NCBI GenBank assembly: GCA_027311485.1
Contig: DAICYU010000264.1
Span: forward strand, 1-6,104
Source of the DNA: Acetobacteraceae bacterium
GTDB taxonomy: Bacteria; Pseudomonadota; Alphaproteobacteria; Acetobacterales; Acetobacteraceae
Length of the DNA: 6,104 nucleotides
Direction: 5' to 3'
A program made the position numbers and the translations under genes. Below are positions 5,695-6,104 of the stretch, piece after piece. Each line of letters opens with the position of its first letter. Position 1 is the first letter of the stretch. The notes beneath the pieces were generated by a model. That model was given only the letters and a program-made list of their open reading frames with translations, made no database searches and was not told where the DNA came from.

Positions 5695-6104
5695 ATGACT
5701 GGTGCCGGGAGCGGCTTGCTGATTCCACGCCGCAGTGTGCTGGCCGGAGCATCCATGACGATTGCCGCGCCGCTTGCCATGCCCCATGTGGCACGGGCTG
5801 CAGAGCCGATCCGCATCGGCCTGCTGCTGGCAAAGACCGGACAGATCGCCGGTCAGACTGAATACCTTGCGAATGGCAGCTATCTCGCGCTGCAGGAGCG
5901 TAACAACGAAATCATGGGCCGGCCTGCCGAACTGGTGTGGCTGGACAAACCCACCCCGCAGGCGGCCACGCAGAACATGCAGAAGCTGGTCCAGGAAAAT
6001 AGGGTTTGCGCTATCCTCGGCGGCTCTCTGTCATCCAATGCGCTGGCCGAGGAAGCGACCGCGGCGCAACTGAAGGTGCCGTTCATCTGCGACAATGCTG
6101 CAGC
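5695..6104 (+). CDS. Periplasmic ABC-transporter binding protein, branched-chain amino acid type (5' part, cut by the window edge)
   Basis: The first 136 codons of a substrate-binding protein of the LivJ/LivK-like class (Peripla_BP_6); the frame is still open at the window end, and the family is usually about 370-420 residues. The N-terminus has PRRSVL (11-16), a hydrophobic stretch and VARA (32-35), a twin-arginine-style signal peptide with cleavage likely after residue 35. The mature start IRIGLLLAKTGQIAGQTEYL (39-58) is the typical first beta strand and ligand-loop region of the family. NEIMGRPAELVW (71-82), ATQNMQKLVQENRVCAILGG (91-110) and SNALAEEATAAQLKVPFI (114-131) follow the standard order. 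Relatives bind branched-chain amino acids, amides, urea or aromatic acids; with pcaHG upstream an aromatic ligand is attractive, but this is inference. The strong GGAGGGG at 5680-5686 fixes the start. Permease and ATPase genes would be expected downstream, outside the window. Confidence 0.9.
   Translation, partial: MTGAGSGLLIPRRSVLAGASMTIAAPLAMPHVARAAEPIRIGLLLAKTGQIAGQTEYLANGSYLALQERNNEIMGRPAELVWLDKPTPQAATQNMQKLVQENRVCAILGGSLSSNALAEEATAAQLKVPFICDNAA

Overview
This is a high-GC bacterial window with every recognisable gene on the + strand. The protein repertoire points to an alphaproteobacterium, probably Rhodospirillales/Acetobacteraceae. The clues are an assimilatory [4Fe-4S] APS reductase, a DUF1330 protein, an intradiol dioxygenase pair, an FkbM-like methyltransferase with a typical QYDHT motif, and a branched-chain-amino-acid-type binding protein with a twin-arginine leader. 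That placement is inference; no rRNA or species marker is present.

Layout. Positions 15-749 encode APS reductase (CysH). A 145-bp non-coding gap with weak hairpins follows, then a small four-helix membrane protein of unknown function (895-1362). Positions 1440-2228 encode an exported SGNH/GDSL-type hydrolase, followed after 26 bp by a DUF1330 protein (2255-2560). After 72 bp come the two subunits of protocatechuate 3,4-dioxygenase, pcaH (2633-3340) and pcaG (3342-3863), one base apart. Seven bases later starts a 578-residue protein (3871-5607) with an FkbM-like methyltransferase N-terminus and a C-terminal half I do not recognise. After an 87-bp gap holding a GC-rich hairpin, the window ends inside a periplasmic ABC-transporter binding-protein gene (5695 to the edge).

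How they fit together. PcaH and PcaG form one enzyme that opens the protocatechuate ring. The binding protein downstream belongs to a family that includes aromatic-acid binders, so it could feed the same pathway, but its ligand cannot be read from the sequence. No other pca genes and no regulator are visible. cysH (sulfate assimilation) and the membrane protein look unrelated to the aromatic genes. The tight pcaH-pcaG-methyltransferase spacing suggests one transcript with translational coupling.

Most of the window is ordinary metabolism. The points that deserve a second look are the unrecognised C-terminal half of the methyltransferase protein and its position behind pcaHG, and the SGNH hydrolase lacking the usual Asp three residues before the catalytic His. 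I see no mobile element, CRISPR array, tRNA or rRNA.
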